DNA of 34,714 nt, taken from positions 1-34,714 of the forward strand of contig JAAZZE010000020.1 in assembly GCA_014239255.1 (NCBI GenBank). The letters run 5' to 3'. The position numbers were made by a program, and so were the translations under genes. This DNA comes from Gammaproteobacteria bacterium (GTDB lineage: Bacteria; Pseudomonadota; Gammaproteobacteria; Arenicellales; UBA868). The stretch's first letter is position 1; each line of letters starts with the position of its first letter. The notes below the pieces were generated by a model, which searched no databases, was not told the DNA's origin, and saw nothing but the letters and a program-made list of their open reading frames with translations. Below are positions 26,783 through 33,957 of the stretch, piece by piece.

Positions 26783-27122
26783 GAGGATCACGAAGCATGG
26801 CACAGGGCAAGAGGAAGTTAATTCGTGAATAACGCCACTATCTGTGACGCAGCCGTTCGCTTTTCTTGCCTCGCAACCAGTACTATCAGTAACGCCTCAG
26901 ATGAATTGGGTTACATCAGCATTGTTACTGGGTTGCGACGGTTGTTACCTCTTTTCCATCGCAACCGCCTAACCAACTCCCTCGTCTTTAAATGCGTATA
27001 GCGCATCAGCCTCTAAGCGCACAACCCGTGTACGCTACCTACGGATAGATCGACTCGAAAGTAACTTTTAATATTGCGGTAAGATTTAGGGTTGAAGTGA
27101 CCCCCGTGCAGGATGGCAGAAA
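26783..27122. other. Spacer between benzoate-CoA ligase and the Rieske oxygenase gene
   Basis: These 340 bases hold no gene that I can support. Only a tiny 11-codon frame (26797-26832) is present. The stretch holds three copies of an octamer, described separately, and a T/A-rich section near 27060-27090 that may contain a promoter, though no clear -35/-10 pair is seen. Separation of this size suggests the Rieske / GS / hydrolase genes have their own control. Confidence 0.6.
26871..26966. repeat. Three copies of TCGCAACC, two direct and one inverted
   Basis: The octamer occurs at 26871-26878 (plus), 26931-26938 (minus) and 26959-26966 (plus). Copies one and two extend into CAGTA or CCAGTA, so the first two form an imperfect long inverted repeat, and copies two and three form an eight-bp perfect one with a 20-base gap. 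The arrangement looks like regulator binding sites upstream of the Rieske gene. Confidence 0.5.
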
Positions 27123-28466
27123 ATGTTGAGCGCAGAACAAAATGACTTGATTACACGAACGGGGCCAGGGGCCCCTGCCGGCAAGATATTACGGCGCTAC
27201 TGGCAGCCGGTAGCGCTGTCTGAGGAACTGGTGGGAGAGCGTCCGCTGACGGCAGTAACAGTCCTGGGTGAACGGCTTGTTCTTTTTCGGGATGAGCACG
27301 GATCTCTGGGGTTGATTGATCGACACTGCCCGCACCGCGGTGCCGACCTTTGTTTTGGTCGCCTGGAAGACGGCGGTCTTCGTTGCCCGTTTCATGGTTG
27401 GCTTTTCGACACGAATGGCCACTGTCTGGAACAGCCCGGTGAACCCCAGGGCAGCTTGTACTTTAAGAATATTCAGCAGAACGGTTATCCGTGTATTGAA
27501 CGTAACGGAATAATTTTTGCCTTTATGGGGGGCGGGCAGGCGCCGGCCTTGCCGCAAATTGATTGCTTCGAGGCACCGGAGGAATACACCTTCGCTTTCA
27601 AGGGGTACTTGGAATGTAACTGGCTGCAGGCGCTGGAAGTGGGTATTGATCCGGTCCACGCCTCATTTTTGCACCGTTACTCCAAAGCAGGTGATCCCGG
27701 CCTCATCTACGGCCAACAGTTCAGGGATACAGCTGGAGAAGATTGTATTTCGATGACAACACTGTTGCGTGAGTTTGCTAGACCCCAGATAGAAGTCGAC
27801 CGGACCAAATACGGCCTGCGCTTAAGAACCGTGCGTGATCTTGGCGATGATCACAGGCATGTCCGGATAACCAACCAGTTGTTTCCACAGGCCATCTGTA
27901 TCCCGATGAGTAATGAGATGACTATTACTCAGTGGCATGTGCCGATCGACGACAAAAACTGTTACTGGTATGCGTTATTCACAAGCTTTAAGGCGCCAGT
28001 CGATCAGGAAAAGATGCGCAGCCAGCGTCTGGAGCTTTACCAGTTGCCGGATTATCGGGCGCGTCGGAATAAGACAAACGATTACGGATATGATCCGCAA
28101 GAGCAACGTACACGAACTTATACTGGGATGGGTGACGATATTAATGTTCACGATCAGTGGGCGGTCGAGTCGATGGGTGCCATTCAGGATCGTACTCGGG
28201 AGCATCTGGGTAGAACAGATATTGCGATTCGGGAATATCGAAAACTGCTGCTTCAGGCGATCACTGATCAAAAGAACGGTTGCCCGTTAGATCACGCGAT
28301 ATCGCCAACTGGCAGATTCGGGCCCGAGGCGGTAGATGCGATCTCCAGCGGTATCGGCTGGCAGGATCGCTGGATCGGCCTTGATCGTGAGCGCCGTGCG
28401 GCAAGCCCCTGGAACGCCGCACTGCCCGAAGCGACAGACCAAGCAGAGCCGGGAGCAGACAGCTGA
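27123..28466 (+). CDS. Rieske-type aromatic ring oxygenase, alpha subunit (phthalate-dioxygenase-like)
   Basis: This is the terminal oxygenase that would hydroxylate or demethylate an aromatic substrate. The Rieske 2Fe-2S ligands are C69-x-H71 (CPHRG) and C88-x-x-H91 (CPFHGW). The mononuclear iron site is in ALEVGIDPVHASFLH (D176, H179, H184). The 447-aa length and lack of a beta subunit next door place it with the phthalate 4,5-dioxygenase/vanillate O-demethylase group rather than the two-subunit benzoate or aniline dioxygenases. No reductase or ferredoxin is found in the window, so electrons must come from a protein encoded elsewhere. The stop codon shares one base with the following ATG. 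Confidence 0.93.
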   Translation: MLSAEQNDLITRTGPGAPAGKILRRYWQPVALSEELVGERPLTAVTVLGERLVLFRDEHGSLGLIDRHCPHRGADLCFGRLEDGGLRCPFHGWLFDTNGHCLEQPGEPQGSLYFKNIQQNGYPCIERNGIIFAFMGGGQAPALPQIDCFEAPEEYTFAFKGYLECNWLQALEVGIDPVHASFLHRYSKAGDPGLIYGQQFRDTAGEDCISMTTLLREFARPQIEVDRTKYGLRLRTVRDLGDDHRHVRITNQLFPQAICIPMSNEMTITQWHVPIDDKNCYWYALFTSFKAPVDQEKMRSQRLELYQLPDYRARRNKTNDYGYDPQEQRTRTYTGMGDDINVHDQWAVESMGAIQDRTREHLGRTDIAIREYRKLLLQAITDQKNGCPLDHAISPTGRFGPEAVDAISSGIGWQDRWIGLDRERRAASPWNAALPEATDQAEPGADS

Positions 28467-29920
28467 TGACTGATTCGACCGACCTACAGGATTTTATTGA
28501 ACGATTTTGCTTATATTCAAAAGAGCAGCAGATCGCTGCCAGGGAAGTTGCTCAGAGATCGGAAAAAGATCTCGACACTCTTCGGCTGTCGTTTGCTGAT
28601 CAACATGGCGTGCTTCGCGGCAAAAGTTTGGTCGCAGGTGCTACCGGTGCTGTTCTAAGCAACGGCTGCACGATTGCTTCTTCACTACTGATTAAGGACA
28701 CCTCTCACCGGACTGTTTATCCAGTATGGTCAGAGGGTGGCGGTCTCGGACTGGCTGAGATGAGCGGCGCACGGGATATCATTATGGTGCCCGATCCAAC
28801 TACTTTTAAAGTTTTGCCGTGGCTTGGTCGAACTGGCTGGATGCTGTGCGACCTGTATTTTTCCGATGGCCGAGCGGTGCCATTTTCGACGCGACAGATC
28901 TGTAAAGACGTTCTAGGCGGTTTGTCCTCCAGAGGCTACACCTATCGCAGCGGGCTGGAAATCGAATTTCATGTCCTGAAACTGGATGAGACATCAATGA
29001 GCCCAGAAGATGCGACACAGCCCGCAATGCCCCCAAGGACCTCGCTTCTCGCGACAGGATGCCAGCACCTGACCGAGACCCGCTTGGATGAACTGGAGCC
29101 TGTAATTGAGTTGTTGCGCCTGCAGGCGGTCCAGCTTGGATTGCCGTTACGGTCCATGGAGTCCGAATTTGGACCCAGTCAAATCGAATTCACTTTTGAT
29201 CCCCAAGATGGATTGGGAACTGCCGATAGCGCAATGCTGTTCCGCAGTATGGCCAAGCAGGTCTGCCATCGTCACGGTTATCACGCCACATTTATGTGCC
29301 GACCCGCTTTGCCCAATCTGCTCTCCAGTGGCTGGCATCTTCATCAATCGCTCATTAATAATATTGACGGCAATAATGTTTTTACCCCCGAACAGCCAGG
29401 TGGATCATTATCGCCAATAGGTATGCAGTTTCTGGCTGGCATTCTGGCGCATGCCCGAGGGGGTTGTTTGCTGACGACGCCGACGATCAACGGTTACAAG
29501 CGTTACCGGCCATTCACACTGGCTCCAGACCGGGCTTGCTGGAGTTGGGGCAATCGTGGTGCCATGCTTCGCGTGATCGGCGGGTGTGGTGACCCAGGTA
29601 CTCGCGTAGAAAACCGTATCGGTGATCCGGCTGCGAATCCTTACCTTTATCTGGCGTCGCAGGTTGTCGCCGGGCTTGATGGTGTTGATCAGGCGATGGA
29701 TCCCGGGCCGGCGACCCAGACACCTTATGAAAGTGAGGCCGAAGCGTTACCCGGGAGTCTTATGGAGGCTATTACTGCATTTCGTTCGGATGCGCTTTAT
29801 CGCAAGACTCTGGGAGAATCCTTTGTCGACTACCTGGTCACGCTTAAAGAGGCGGAGGTCGGCCGCTTCCTCTCTGAAGTCACTGACTGGGAGCAAAAAG
29901 AATACTTCTCATTGTTCTGA
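28466..29920 (+). CDS. Glutamine-synthetase-like ligase (possible gamma-glutamyl-amine synthetase)
   Basis: This enzyme belongs to the GS superfamily, which uses ATP to join glutamate to ammonia or an amine. Metal and substrate ligands are present: E165 and E167 (GLEIEFHVL), E234 and E241 (MESEFGPSQIEF), H291/H293 (SGWHLHQS), R364 (WSWGNRGAMLRV), and E382/R384 (TRVENRIGDPAANPYLYLA). The N-terminal part ADQHGVLRGKSLVA is the usual beta-grasp segment. Length of 484 aa is slightly more than GS type I relatives such as PuuA (472). Coupling by a one-base overlap to a Rieske oxygenase is much like the pairing of a GS-like enzyme with an aromatic oxygenase in aniline catabolism, which points to an aryl or alkyl amine substrate; this is inference. 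Confidence 0.9.
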   Translation: MTDSTDLQDFIERFCLYSKEQQIAAREVAQRSEKDLDTLRLSFADQHGVLRGKSLVAGATGAVLSNGCTIASSLLIKDTSHRTVYPVWSEGGGLGLAEMSGARDIIMVPDPTTFKVLPWLGRTGWMLCDLYFSDGRAVPFSTRQICKDVLGGLSSRGYTYRSGLEIEFHVLKLDETSMSPEDATQPAMPPRTSLLATGCQHLTETRLDELEPVIELLRLQAVQLGLPLRSMESEFGPSQIEFTFDPQDGLGTADSAMLFRSMAKQVCHRHGYHATFMCRPALPNLLSSGWHLHQSLINNIDGNNVFTPEQPGGSLSPIGMQFLAGILAHARGGCLLTTPTINGYKRYRPFTLAPDRACWSWGNRGAMLRVIGGCGDPGTRVENRIGDPAANPYLYLASQVVAGLDGVDQAMDPGPATQTPYESEAEALPGSLMEAITAFRSDALYRKTLGESFVDYLVTLKEAEVGRFLSEVTDWEQKEYFSLF

Positions 29921-29950
29921 TTCGGTCCTCGCACCGGATGAAGGGCCGAA
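29921..29950. repeat. Hairpin right after the GS-like gene
   Basis: TTCGGTCC (29921-29928) pairs with GGGCCGAA (29943-29950) over eight pairs with one G-U, starting at the base after the stop codon. It lacks a T run. A second hairpin, TGCTGCC/GGCAGCA at 30094-30116, lies in the same 280-base gap before the hydrolase. They may tune mRNA stability or partial termination. Confidence 0.35.
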
Positions 29951-30200
29951 CAGTCAATAACGGTGGTTTATCTACCGTTGGACCATATGGATTCAAAAAA
30001 GTAGGCAATCATTGCCAACACGCTATTATGATCAGTCTCGTATTACGCATTTGTCTCATGAATAGTATGGGTGTGCGAGTCCTGTTGGCCCGATGCTGCC
30101 GCTGGCGTTGGCAGCAAACTATCGAAATCCGTAACTGGCCCAGGGTGCGGCTCGTTCTTGAAGCCCGACAGAGGCTTTTGCAGTGGGGCGGGTGGTTAAG

Positions 30201-30995
30201 ATGACTGGATCAACCCAGTCTCGAACCGTCCAGATCAATGGTGACCTGCTGGAATGCCAATGGCAGGCGCCTGGCGGATCTGCGCCAACCTTAGTGTTTT
30301 TGCATGAAGGGCTCGGTTGTGTCCGAATGTGGCGTGATTTCCCATTCCACCTTGCCGCACAAACAGGACTGGGAATGCTTAATTACAGTCGCAGCGGTTA
30401 TGGCGAATCTAGTGCTGCTGTATTGCCCCGACAGCCCGACTATATGCATCATGAGGCAATGGTGGTACTGCCACAGGTGCTGGAAGCATTTGATATTCGA
30501 TCGGCAGTTCTGGTGGGACACAGCGACGGTGGTTCGATCGCTATCATTCATGCCGGCAGCGAAAACGCCGACCGGATCAAAGGGTTGATCTTAATGGCGC
30601 CACACGTTTTTGTTGAGTCACTCAGTATTGACAGCATTATGCAGGCGGCCAAGTTGTATCGCACCACCGATTTACCAGAAAAGCTCTCTCGCTATCACAG
30701 CCCTTGTGTTGACAGCACATTCTGGGGTTGGAACGATATCTGGTTGCATGAGGATTTCCGAACCTGGAATATAGAATCTTACCTACCGAGTATTAATGTT
30801 CCGGTGCTCTTGCTACAGGGAGTTCAGGATCAGTACGGTACACTCGCCCAACTCGAAGCCATCGAATCACAGGTATCTGGGTTCAGCGAATCCCATTTAA
30901 TCGAGGACTGCGGGCATGCCCCGTATCGTGATCAAAGTGAAGTGGTATTGAAGTTCTGCAGTCAGTTCATCGACACGCTGATTAGTGCTGGCTGA
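30201..30995 (+). CDS. Alpha/beta hydrolase
   Basis: This is a serine hydrolase of the alpha/beta fold, of the type that cleaves esters, amides or C-C bonds in aromatic pathways. The nucleophile is S108 in VGHSDGGS, the acid is D210 in LLQGVQDQYG, and the histidine is H239 in EDCGHAPYRD. The oxyanion segment is LHEGLG. The ATG at 30201 has GGTGG six bases before it and gives 264 aa; an in-frame GTG at 30183 is less likely. It follows the GS-like gene by 280 bases with no other strong gene between. A role in removing a gamma-glutamyl group or opening a ring product is possible but not shown. Its last 34 bases overlap a broken frame on the other strand. Confidence 0.86.
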   Translation: MTGSTQSRTVQINGDLLECQWQAPGGSAPTLVFLHEGLGCVRMWRDFPFHLAAQTGLGMLNYSRSGYGESSAAVLPRQPDYMHHEAMVVLPQVLEAFDIRSAVLVGHSDGGSIAIIHAGSENADRIKGLILMAPHVFVESLSIDSIMQAAKLYRTTDLPEKLSRYHSPCVDSTFWGWNDIWLHEDFRTWNIESYLPSINVPVLLLQGVQDQYGTLAQLEAIESQVSGFSESHLIEDCGHAPYRDQSEVVLKFCSQFIDTLISAG

Positions 30996-31167
30996 GTGAA
31001 CTCAAATTTGTCTATCAGTAGATCAGCATAATTCAGTGTGCTGTCCCACAGAATCTGGACGGCGCAACCATCGTAGCGCCTGGCCATATCCAAATGCAGG
31101 TAAACACGCAAAATACCCTCGGGTTGTCATCGTGTAGCCACAGGTTTTGCGTCGTGACTGTATTTAA
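30962..31167 (-). pseudogene. Frameshifted ORF antisense to the hydrolase 3' end
   Basis: On the minus strand the frame ending at TGA 30962-30964 reads ILRVYLHLDMARRYDGC and then VQILWDSTLNYADLLIDKF. Upstream, after a shift near 31118-31124, a second frame gives VTTQNLWLHDDNP. The two join into a natural-looking protein end. No start codon suits it. The family is unknown. Confidence 0.35.
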
Positions 31168-31182
31168 TTAAAGGCTCTTTGA

Positions 31183-31410
31183 TTACCGCAGCTGGTTGCC
31201 CACGGTGATGTGAAACATAAGATCCATGACGAAATCATGGAAGAACCAGATGCATTACATCGTAGATGTAGATTGAAGACTGTAGCGATTGATTGAGTAG
31301 TCTTGGATAAGAAATATCCAGACTATCAACATTACCTCAATACTGAACCGGAACCAGTCGAGTTCGTATCAGAAAGTGAACTAGTCGGGTGGGGTGATAG
31401 CGATGACTGA
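31183..31410 (+). pseudogene. Short ORF interrupted by one in-frame TGA
   Basis: The plus-strand frame from 31183 reads LVAHGDVKHKIHDEIMEEP and RRCRLKTVAID, meets TGA at 31294-31296, and continues in the same frame as VVLDKKYPDYQHYLNTEPEP to TGA 31408-31410. Both halves have acidic, protein-like composition. A GTG at 31210 could start it. The simplest reading is a point nonsense mutation in a small gene of unknown function. No SECIS-like element was recognised, so selenocysteine is not claimed. Confidence 0.35.
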
Positions 31411-31470
31411 TGTGGGTGGACTACACCTTGAGAGGAGATTAAAGCCGACAATAACAGTGTTTCAGGACAT

Positions 31471-31596
31471 TCATGTGTTGAGAAAGATATCTTTCAGGCA
31501 CACCCATACGCTACGCAGATAATCTGTGGACTGTGCAGACAGATCCATCCGCTGCGCAATCTTCCTGTGTGACAAACCCTCAGTTATGAGCGTTTC
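31471..31596 (-). pseudogene. Helix-turn-helix fragment (LuxR- or transposase-like)
   Basis: The minus-strand frame 31596 to 31471 encodes about 41 residues that include ITEGLSHRKIAQRMDLSAQ followed by STDYLRSVWVCLKDI. This is close in spacing to LuxR C-terminal HTH domains (GLSxxEIAxxLxLSxxTVxxHLxxIxxKL) and also to some transposase HTHs. It has a TAG just upstream and no start codon, so it is a fragment at best. It overlaps the end of the small membrane protein gene by 17 bases. Confidence 0.3.
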
Positions 31597-31915
31597 CTAT
31601 TTTTTTCCTTGCCCTTGCCCATCCCGCAGCGCTGCCAAAGCCCGCAATAAGCACACCCAAACCCATGATCCATGGTACCCATTCTAGGGGGATCAGGATG
31701 AACCTCCCGAAACTGACAATGGACCGGGTTTCAGCTTCTGCATCCAGTGACTGTGATATGCCCAGAAAAATAATGTGAGTTCCAAAAAATATCAAGAGGA
31801 AGAGTGTCAGCCCGACAAGCGATCCCAAAACAGCAACAAGCCCGTGGGGCTTGCTCCTGGCAATAAAATATGCCCCTAGAAAACCAACACCGACACTAGC
31901 CGCTATCGTGAGCAT
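31580..31915 (-). CDS. Small integral membrane protein of unknown function
   Basis: This 111-aa protein is hydrophobic with probable helices at about 2-19, 26-52 and 76-98 and a basic end (WARARKKIGNAHN). The ATG at 31915 opens directly into the first helix (MLTIAASVGVGFLGAYFIA). No family is recognised and there is no operon partner. The neighbourhood is full of broken frames, so expression is uncertain. Confidence 0.5.
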   Translation of the reverse strand: MLTIAASVGVGFLGAYFIARSKPHGLVAVLGSLVGLTLFLLIFFGTHIIFLGISQSLDAEAETRSIVSFGRFILIPLEWVPWIMGLGVLIAGFGSAAGWARARKKIGNAHN

Positions 31916-32258
31916 GGTTGAATTCTGATGATCAAGGGCTTACCTTGGCGTAGCTTCATCAGACGCCGACATGATTGTCTCGTACCCGAACGGCTCACAA
32001 GCCTTGCCGAGAGTAACCATAGCACAGCTTTCAGCGATCAATAGATGTACCCATTCGGTGGGCTTACTGAGCATTCGCCCACAGACCGAAACGCCTGGAT
32101 CTAGCCCCAACACAATCGTCATACCAGTACCACAAAAATCAAAACGGGTGTAGATTGGTCTTTAGTTATCCAGGCGGGGTTACCACGTTATGTCCATTTA
32201 TTGCGCTCGCTCAATCCCGTGTTCTGATTAATCGATCTCGCTGAATCGAGTCTTCGCC
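31916..32258. other. Spacer without a supported gene
   Basis: These 343 bases contain two short overlapping open frames, 31940-32122 on the minus strand and 31971-32153 on the plus strand, of about 60 residues each. Neither resembles a family, and they overlap head-on, so at most one could be real. No clear promoter or hairpin was found. Confidence 0.5.
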
Positions 32259-33248
32259 ATGTTTGCTGCCACTCAACTTAAGGGTAAATCGCTGGTTCTG
32301 CTGGGGCTATTATTGGTTCAGTATCATTGGGGGATAACGCTAGGTCGGGCTGAGGAGGCCAATTCTGGGTTGTCCACAAACCTTGTGTCGTTTGAACTGT
32401 CGATCCATAAAGCTGGTGTGACTGCCGTGTTCAACGGCAAACGACGTACAGACAGGGATCACGATCTGAATCTAGACCGCCAAACGGACTCCATTGCCAA
32501 GGGTATTCATTCCCTCACATTTTTCTTTGAGGGAGATTCGCAGGGCTACCCAATACCCCTGCAGGACATCGCTATCGGTTCGAACGGCTTTTCCCCACTG
32601 AACGTGTTTGCGATTGATGGGGTTGCTTTTTTTCCACATGAGGCAGAATCTCGTTGGGCGATAGTCGGCCTCAGTCGTCTTCGCACATTTCTACGGGGAC
32701 AAAAACCTGAGCCTGACCAGATAGTGGATGACCTGCAGCATTACATAAGTAGCGAACTTTCCGAGAGTGGATTCAAATCCGTAGAATTTACGCTCAAGCT
32801 TCAATATCCCCTTGCAACAGCTGTTTTCCGCGGATACGCGGCGGGCACTCTCCCTCTGCCATCAGGTACTGAATCGCTTTCTTTCTTGCTTCCCAACACT
32901 GACGAAGCAGTCCGGTTTCAGCCAATGGGTACGCTCTATCCTTCGGACTGGACATTTGACCTTATATCACCGGATCATAACCATCTACTCCTGCTTCAGG
33001 ATCATTATGGGCCATACCACATCATCTCTTTCGCCTATCTAGCGCAATACCTTGATGGGCATGGCGAGCCTGACTATCTGGTTGATTGGCAGTTTGCAGA
33101 GTCAAACGCAGACGCCGTGCTTTCTCAAGGCCGATGGCTCACAAATGACATGATCTCTTTTTCCGCGAATTGCTGTGGCACGACAGCAGCGCTGACTTAC
33201 AAGCTCGGCAGCGATGAAGGACCTGCGCTTCATCATACCAATGACTGA
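32259..33248 (+). CDS. Exported protein of unknown function
   Basis: The protein (329 aa) has a likely signal peptide: basic residues in TQLKGK, hydrophobic SLVLLGLLLV, and a probable cleavage near LGRAEE around residue 32. The mature part has no membrane helix and is beta-rich with many aromatic residues (DWTFDLISPDHNHLLLLQDHYG). It contains adjacent cysteines in SANCCGTT. I do not recognise a domain. A small zinc-ribbon-like gene starts 27 bases downstream on the same strand and is probably co-transcribed. Confidence 0.65.
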   Translation: MFAATQLKGKSLVLLGLLLVQYHWGITLGRAEEANSGLSTNLVSFELSIHKAGVTAVFNGKRRTDRDHDLNLDRQTDSIAKGIHSLTFFFEGDSQGYPIPLQDIAIGSNGFSPLNVFAIDGVAFFPHEAESRWAIVGLSRLRTFLRGQKPEPDQIVDDLQHYISSELSESGFKSVEFTLKLQYPLATAVFRGYAAGTLPLPSGTESLSFLLPNTDEAVRFQPMGTLYPSDWTFDLISPDHNHLLLLQDHYGPYHIISFAYLAQYLDGHGEPDYLVDWQFAESNADAVLSQGRWLTNDMISFSANCCGTTAALTYKLGSDEGPALHHTND

Positions 33249-33275
33249 TTCAGTTTTTGAGCCGAAACTCATACG

Positions 33276-33518
33276 ATGAGTTGTTCCGCCTGTGAAATTC
33301 ATCCCGAGGGTACTTTCGTATCAGCCGGACAGGATCTTGAACTCGAAAAAACGCTGACTGATCATCCTGTACTAATTGCAATCCCTATTCCGGCTGGTTG
33401 GCATAAATATGGCCTGACTGAAAATTTTTTCCAGTGTTCCCAATGTGGCGAAAAATGGTACTACGCCCAATCAGACTTTCCCTATCGGGGATGCTGGTCG
33501 AAGCTCGAAGAAGAATAG
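33276..33518 (+). CDS. Small zinc-ribbon-like protein
   Basis: This 80-aa protein has two CxxC pairs, CSAC near the start and CSQC at about residue 54 (FFQCSQCGEKWYYA). They could together bind one zinc, although the first pair is close to the N-terminus. A further cysteine is in RGCW. The composition is soluble and cytoplasmic, with no signal peptide. It follows the exported 32259 gene by 27 bases. Its function is unknown. The CSQCGEKW pattern resembles Zn-ribbon ends of many unrelated proteins. Confidence 0.6.
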   Translation: MSCSACEIHPEGTFVSAGQDLELEKTLTDHPVLIAIPIPAGWHKYGLTENFFQCSQCGEKWYYAQSDFPYRGCWSKLEEE

Positions 33519-33957
33519 TTTTTCTCACTAGCGGGATTGGGTGGAACACCTTCACCAACGCGATTGAAGATATTATGCCTTGTGGATCTTCCCACAGTGA
33601 AGATCACGTTCGTATCCTGCTCATTTTCCGGGCACCATAATTATCAAGAGCGTCAACATTTTCTTATAGAGTTGTAGCCCGCCGGCTTAGAGCCAAAGAG
33701 ACGATTAAAAGCGCCTCTTCGAGTACGTCACCCACTGGTACCGATGGCTGCACGGAGGACTTAAAGGATCAGTCACTCGCAAAGGAGGAGTACGACGTTA
33801 TTACATTTACATCCTAAGGCGACTCGGTATTCCCTGACTCCCCTACCCGCCGGTTGATGACCGAGGGCGGGGGGGTAAGGCGAGTGTCGTAGATGATTTA
33901 AGACTCACATCTTTGTTGATGGTTGATCAATCTAACAATGCGGGGTCATTGCGCCGA
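33519..33957. other. Spacer with a basic ORF fragment and a GC-rich hairpin
   Basis: No gene is supported in these 439 bases. The plus frame 33709-33837 reads LFEYVTHWYRWLHGG and VRRYYIYILRRLGIP before a TGA; it has no start and is strongly basic, perhaps a gene end left after decay. Just beyond it, CCCGCC and GGCGGG near 33847-33874 can pair around an inner CGGT/ACCG hairpin, followed by a G run. Confidence 0.45.

Noticed and set aside
29938-30204. 88-codon frame between the GS-like gene and the hydrolase
   Set aside because: It ends in an ATGA overlap with the hydrolase start, but its composition (many R, W and C) and lack of a ribosome site look random.
31183-31410. Selenoprotein reading of the in-frame TGA
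   Set aside because: No recognisable selenocysteine hairpin follows the TGA, the product is not of a known selenoprotein family, and the region is full of broken frames.
31940-32122. Minus-strand frame starting MTIVLGLDPGVSV, similar to a RuvC start
   Set aside because: Only the first dozen residues resemble the RuvC-type opening; the rest has no related motif and the frame stops after 60 residues.
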